DNA from: an uncultured Leptospiraceae bacterium
GTDB lineage: Bacteria > Spirochaetota > Leptospiria > Leptospirales > Leptospiraceae
Direction: 5' to 3'
Length of the DNA stretch: 9,156 nucleotides
Assembly: GCA_937924465.1 (NCBI GenBank)
Contig: CALDSP010000106.1
Location: forward strand, 1-9,156
The translations under genes and the position numbers were made by a program. Positions 5,305-9,156 of this stretch are shown in pieces. Position 1 is the stretch's first letter. Each line of letters opens with the position of its first letter. The notes under the pieces were generated by a model. That model had not been told where the DNA came from. It saw only the letters and a program-made list of their open reading frames with translations, and did not search any database.

Positions 5305-7311
5305 ATGCTAAAGTTTATTTCCTTTGGTTTATTTTACGTACTCATGCTTTTTCAAATAAGCAATTGCAATCCTATCTCTAATTTTTTTGAATGCAATAGT
5401 CCTAATTGTCCAAAGAATTATAACCGCATGTTAGCCTTGCTTGGACTTCTCAACGCAAACTCATGCGAATTGCCTTCTGAAGGTAGTAATGGTGGTCTGC
5501 AAGATGACCCTTCTCAATATGATAGTTTTACTGGACGAATTGCAAACACGGATTGGAATGAAACGTACATTAGAAAAATTTTGCATACCTTTGCTTGGGG
5601 TGGTTTTGTAAGAGATAATCAAATCCAAGAATGGGTAAATATGGGACCGTCACGTGCTATTATTGAAATTATAAATGCAAATCCCGTCAATCCAAAGATG
5701 AACCAACCTCTCTATGGTTCTCCTGCTGCTACTTCTTCTAATGCCTCGCTTTATTGTTTATCTAAATCTCTAGCGTCAGGTGCTTATATTATGCCACCCG
5801 GTAGAAATGCAAACTTACACATTGATAATCGTTACGCTGCAAATTATGTATTTCCCATTATTGCACAACTAAAAGGACTCAATCCAGTACGTCAGGTGAT
5901 AGGTTATATGGAGACAAACTATCATGTTGCTACTAACTCTCGTTTAGTGGGTGCAAGGCCTCAATTTCGTTTGTACGATGAAATGATGAATCTTATTGCA
6001 AAAGGTGAGTCTTACGATAGAGTTCTAGCTCATGCAGCTCTTTCTCCCGCTATAGCTATTCAGTATAACCATAAGAAAAATCGTTTTGAAAAGGGAGAAT
6101 TTAAAGGAAATGAAGACTTTGCAAGAGAATTTCATCAACTCTTGTTTGGAATTTTAGGTGGTTCTACAACAGGTAGTTTAGAACAAACAAATACAGCTTT
6201 TGCACAGCATGAAAACGTAACCATTCCGGAGACTGCCAAAGCACTCACAGACATTCGCATAGGTGATTATAAAAAAGATGATCCTAATTTAGATACCGTT
6301 GAGTTTGGAACAGAGTATCATTTGGATAGGGCGGTTACTGTTTATGGAATGTCTTTTCAAGGAGCAAATGCCAAAGAAAAAATTTATAACATTGCAAAAG
6401 AATCAATCGTTCATAATGAAAGTTTAAGAAATCTACCTTTAAAAATAGTTCGCTTCCTTGCAGATGATAATCTGGATGAAAATGATATCACAGAAACTTC
6501 ACCTAACGCAAACCAAATAAAAATTCAACAAAAAGCCAATATCATCAAAAATATATGGGCAACATTACCACAAAAAAATTTACTTATGTTTTTGAGACGT
6601 TACGCGCTATCTACAGCATTTTATAACGAAACAAGAATTAAATACAGAACTAGTGCAGAGAGAATTTTTACAATTTCTAATTTAGTTACTTTTTCTAATT
6701 CAGAAATTTCTGCAGGATTGCATGCAACAAATTCTCGTCTTAGTGATGAGTCTATTACAACATTTTTTCCAACACATGAAGTCTTTGGGGGACAGACTGG
6801 AATTGAAGCCAAAGAAACTGCCGATGTATTTAAATGGAATTACAATACTACTTCTCAAAATCCAAATCAATGGGGAATAGGAAATTTAAGCACAGGGTAT
6901 AAAAAACCTTATGACTTACTTATTCCAAAAGATGCTGAGGGAAAATGGAGAGTGAAGAACGTTGCAGAATGGTTGTGGAATTATTTTATTGGAGATGGTC
7001 TTGCTAAGTTTGGAAATTTAGAAAGAGCTCATCTTTATGCTTTGCTTAGTAGTGGTACAGATCTAAGTTATTTTCTAGCTAAAGATAAAAAAGATCCTAC
7101 TATCAATACTAAAATTTATAGCTATGGGGATGGTGGTCCTTTAGATATTGCAAACGACAATGATTTAAAGCAAAAAATTGATGATGCAGGTTTTGCTTTA
7201 TTGCGTTTAGACGATCCGGGGACGTTAGGTGATGAGGCTCGCGTAGGTGTAGGGCTGGCTATAAATTTTATTATTTCTACACCATATATATTTGTAATTG
7301 AGGGTAAGTAA
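5305..7311 (+). CDS. DUF1800 family protein, predicted lipoprotein
   Basis: The protein has 668 residues from the ATG; a TTG two codons upstream is less likely given the SD position. It begins with a short basic and hydrophobic leader ending in QISNC, a spirochaete-type lipobox with Cys21 as the predicted lipidated residue. More cysteines follow at 30, 35 and 54. The family match rests on the ordered DUF1800 landmarks: HTFAWGGF followed by a 'MGPSRAIIEII' helix (94-124, in place of the usual HLLRRAGFG), then LSPAIAIQYN (246-255), NEDFAREFHQLLFGIL (269-284; the family's ENFAREL...LG block), ETAKALTDIRI (309-319), and a late LPLKIVRFLADD (377-388; the family's 'KL..FF' block). The biochemical role of DUF1800 is unknown. 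It is first in a plus-strand cassette, and its stop abuts the DUF1501 start, a frequent pairing in other phyla. It was probably exported and membrane-anchored. Family assignment is fairly sure; function is open. Confidence 0.85.
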   Translation: MLKFISFGLFYVLMLFQISNCNPISNFFECNSPNCPKNYNRMLALLGLLNANSCELPSEGSNGGLQDDPSQYDSFTGRIANTDWNETYIRKILHTFAWGGFVRDNQIQEWVNMGPSRAIIEIINANPVNPKMNQPLYGSPAATSSNASLYCLSKSLASGAYIMPPGRNANLHIDNRYAANYVFPIIAQLKGLNPVRQVIGYMETNYHVATNSRLVGARPQFRLYDEMMNLIAKGESYDRVLAHAALSPAIAIQYNHKKNRFEKGEFKGNEDFAREFHQLLFGILGGSTTGSLEQTNTAFAQHENVTIPETAKALTDIRIGDYKKDDPNLDTVEFGTEYHLDRAVTVYGMSFQGANAKEKIYNIAKESIVHNESLRNLPLKIVRFLADDNLDENDITETSPNANQIKIQQKANIIKNIWATLPQKNLLMFLRRYALSTAFYNETRIKYRTSAERIFTISNLVTFSNSEISAGLHATNSRLSDESITTFFPTHEVFGGQTGIEAKETADVFKWNYNTTSQNPNQWGIGNLSTGYKKPYDLLIPKDAEGKWRVKNVAEWLWNYFIGDGLAKFGNLERAHLYALLSSGTDLSYFLAKDKKDPTINTKIYSYGDGGPLDIANDNDLKQKIDDAGFALLRLDDPGTLGDEARVGVGLAINFIISTPYIFVIEGK

Positions 7312-8709
7312 ATGGAAATGAACAGAAAAGATTTTTTAAAATTAGCTTTGGCAACGGGAATATTTGGTTTTAATCCTTTTCGTAAATTAGAAGCTGCTCC
7401 TCCTACTTTGAACAATTATGTGTTAGTGCACTTACTTATGGAAGGAGGACCCGATTTTCGACACATTTTCGCGCCCAATCCGAATACTTCTTACGGGCAG
7501 GCTTATTGGAAAAATAGGGCTGGTTCACATGGGGTTAGCTCTTCTAGTCCATCTCAATGGCAAAATAAATACAACACGGAGTTTGAAGAAGTAGCAGGAA
7601 CCAACGGAAATCCTAGCTTTGGAATTTTAAAGAAATGTGGATGGTTACTTCAAAAATATAAGGAAGGTAAAGTTGCAATTGTCGCAAATGTTAAACATTC
7701 AGAGTCACGAGATCACCAAAGGTCACTTTTAGTACTTCAAAAGGGGAGTTATTCTACTGCTGCTTTTTCTACAGGTGGAAGTGGTTGGGGTGGAAGAATT
7801 TTGGGAGGCTCTGCTTTAGAATTAAATCCAAATTATAAAATAGTTTCTGTAACAGGACAAGTTCGAACTTTTTGTGATGGAAACTCTGCCAATGTTATTT
7901 CATTTAGAAACTCAAGGAAGTTTGGATTGTATACTCCTGATAGTTTAGTAAATAGTTGGGATAATGCTCCTTCAAAAGATCCCAGAGTCGTAATGTATAG
8001 GGCGCAAATGAGTTATTACGAAAAGAAAACAGGGCTTTCTGGTACACCTTTTGAAATCTTTAAAAATCACTATGAAAAGTTACGTGATTTAACTAGTTCT
8101 GTAAAGAATTTATTGAATCAAAATCAAATTCCGCAGGGGATTCAAAATTTGGTAAATGGAAATGGAGCTCTTCGAAATGATGACTTTGCCCAACAAATCC
8201 AAAGTGCATATGACGCTTTTGTTTGCAAAGACTTACTTGGAATGCGAGTCCTTTCTATGAATTATGGAGGTTTTGATACTCATAAACGACAATATCCCGA
8301 ACTAGAAAACATGATGGAAGAAATCTTTGGAACTAACAAAGGTTTTGATCAGTTGTTTAAAGCTAGACCAAACGATTTCAACAATACCATCATTGCCTGT
8401 TGGGGTGAGTTTGGAAGACAACTTAAAGCAAATGGAGATAATAGCACAGATCACGGAGATGCAAACTATGTAGTTTTTATTGGTGGCCCGGTACAAGGAG
8501 GAACATACGGAGAAATGTATCCATCCACCGAAATTCCAGAGTATGAAAATTTTTGGAAAGGAATTAAGTCTCGAAACAATTTCCTTGCTGCTTTTCAAAG
8601 TGTTTTGACAAAAATGGGTGTCACACCTACCGATGTATTTAATATGACTCTTGTTGCAGGCACTGATTATGAAACAAGTTTTGGAGATTTTACACAAATA
8701 GTTCCATAA
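7312..8709 (+). CDS. DUF1501 family exported protein
   Basis: The protein has 465 residues. It starts MEMNRKDFLKLALATG..., which resembles the Tat leader usual for this family (RRDFLK) but with Arg-Lys in place of the twin arginines; cleavage could follow LEAA (about residue 29). Family landmarks in order: VLVHLLMEGGPDFRH (37-51), SESRDHQ (130-136), GWGGRIL (158-164), MNYGGFDTHKRQ (316-327), GEFGRQ (365-370) and TDHGDAN (379-385). The Asp/His pairs in GGFDTH and TDHGD are the likely metal-ligand-type residues; I believe the family is grouped with the alkaline-phosphatase-like fold, but no substrate is known. The ATG at 7312 directly follows the upstream TAA. Its GAGGG site (7300-7304) lies inside the DUF1800 gene, 7 bases away, favouring 7312 over the in-frame ATG at 7318. 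Co-transcription and tight coupling with DUF1800 are likely. Confidence 0.88.
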   Translation: MEMNRKDFLKLALATGIFGFNPFRKLEAAPPTLNNYVLVHLLMEGGPDFRHIFAPNPNTSYGQAYWKNRAGSHGVSSSSPSQWQNKYNTEFEEVAGTNGNPSFGILKKCGWLLQKYKEGKVAIVANVKHSESRDHQRSLLVLQKGSYSTAAFSTGGSGWGGRILGGSALELNPNYKIVSVTGQVRTFCDGNSANVISFRNSRKFGLYTPDSLVNSWDNAPSKDPRVVMYRAQMSYYEKKTGLSGTPFEIFKNHYEKLRDLTSSVKNLLNQNQIPQGIQNLVNGNGALRNDDFAQQIQSAYDAFVCKDLLGMRVLSMNYGGFDTHKRQYPELENMMEEIFGTNKGFDQLFKARPNDFNNTIIACWGEFGRQLKANGDNSTDHGDANYVVFIGGPVQGGTYGEMYPSTEIPEYENFWKGIKSRNNFLAAFQSVLTKMGVTPTDVFNMTLVAGTDYETSFGDFTQIVP

Positions 8710-8723
8710 AAAAAGGTTACACT

Positions 8724-9156
8724 ATGAATTTAAAAATTTCTTGGGGAAAGTTTTTTGTTTTCCCTCAAACTTTCTTTTTTCTATTGGTGCTAACAAATTT
8801 TTCTTTGTATGCAGATGCTTTAAAACTCAATCTAGGATATTGGAGTGGAAAACATAACTCTGAATGGGAAAAGAGACTCAAATGGGATGATCTCATAGAT
8901 GGTTCACCTGATGGAATGAATCGCTATGACTTTGGGTTTCAAGGAGGAAATTCAGGTCTTTTCCCTCTGGGATTCTACTACTATAAAAATTTTTTGAATT
9001 GGACTCTAGTGACTCGGTTCAATTATTTTCATAGAAACATAGCTTATAATTTCAAGGGATTAGATACAAGCTCTAATCTATCAAATGTTCGTTTACAAAG
9101 TGCTTATTCTTCCGACTATGAATTAGACTTTGGATACAAAAGAGATTTTTTGAAAT
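8724..9156 (+). CDS. Putative outer-membrane beta-barrel protein, 3'-truncated by the window
   Basis: The reading frame is open from ATG 8724 through the last base (144 codons seen). It is preceded by AAAAAGG, with GG 7 bases from the ATG, and lies 14 bases after the DUF1501 stop, so it is probably the third gene of the same operon. Residues 1-30 form a signal peptide: Lys4/Lys9, a hydrophobic core of mostly Phe/Leu at about 10-28, and a likely cut after LYA (30). The mature part is rich in Tyr, Trp and Phe with alternating polar/hydrophobic stretches (LKLNLGYW, FPLGFYYY, LVTRFNYFHRNIAYNF, YELDFGYKRDF), as in transmembrane beta-strands. I do not recognise the family. A soluble periplasmic beta protein is the alternative. 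The C-terminal strand that would settle this is outside the window. Confidence 0.72.
   Translation, partial: MNLKISWGKFFVFPQTFFFLLVLTNFSLYADALKLNLGYWSGKHNSEWEKRLKWDDLIDGSPDGMNRYDFGFQGGNSGLFPLGFYYYKNFLNWTLVTRFNYFHRNIAYNFKGLDTSSNLSNVRLQSAYSSDYELDFGYKRDFLK

Noticed and set aside
7122..7415. 97-codon minus-strand frame across the DUF1800/DUF1501 junction
   Set aside because: Antisense to both genes, with no ribosome site or motif. The hydrophobic part mirrors codons of the real genes.
8302..8697. 131-codon minus-strand frame opposite DUF1501
   Set aside because: Cys/Ile/Ser-rich antisense shadow of a gene with clear family motifs.
1..9156. CRISPR array, tRNA, rRNA or insertion sequence
   Set aside because: No regularly spaced repeats, cloverleaf sequences, rRNA-like blocks, transposase motifs or terminal inverted repeats were found on reading either strand.

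Overview
The window is AT-rich (about one third G+C by eye) and looks like a chromosomal segment of a spirochaete, most likely of the Leptospira group. The clues are indirect. There is a diaminopimelate (meso-DAP) pathway gene, a relaxed 'ISNC' lipobox of the spirochaetal kind, an aromatic-rich outer-membrane-type protein and AT-biased codon use. No rRNA or other phylogenetic marker is present, so the assignment is inference.

Layout: (1) Positions 1-1965, plus strand: the 3' part of a large uncharacterised protein whose frame is open from the first base, so its true start lies outside the window. It carries two RRSG-x-[DE]RR boxes, a Pro/Glu-rich repeat and a helical C-terminus. (2) Positions 1974-4503, minus strand: a compact operon fba-dapF-msrA, read right to left. 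The cistrons are joined by a TAATG and an ATGA stop/start overlap, and the operon meets gene 1 tail to tail with only 8 bases between. It encodes class II fructose-bisphosphate aldolase, diaminopimelate epimerase and peptide methionine sulfoxide reductase A. (3) Positions 4504-5304: about 800 bases without an intact gene. This stretch holds the fba leader with an 11-bp inverted repeat, a stretch with nothing convincing, and what looks like a decayed reading frame (4870-5250). (4) Positions 5305-9156, plus strand: a three-gene exported cassette. It comprises a predicted DUF1800 lipoprotein, a DUF1501 protein with a Tat-like leader starting directly after the DUF1800 stop, and 14 bases later a signal-peptide protein that looks like an outer-membrane beta-barrel and runs off the window.

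Working together: the minus-strand operon is housekeeping (carbon backbone, cell-wall/lysine precursor, protein repair). The plus-strand cassette is the part most likely to be an undescribed system. All three of its products appear exported, and DUF1800 and DUF1501 are recurrent neighbours of unknown function. The third gene suggests an outer-membrane partner.
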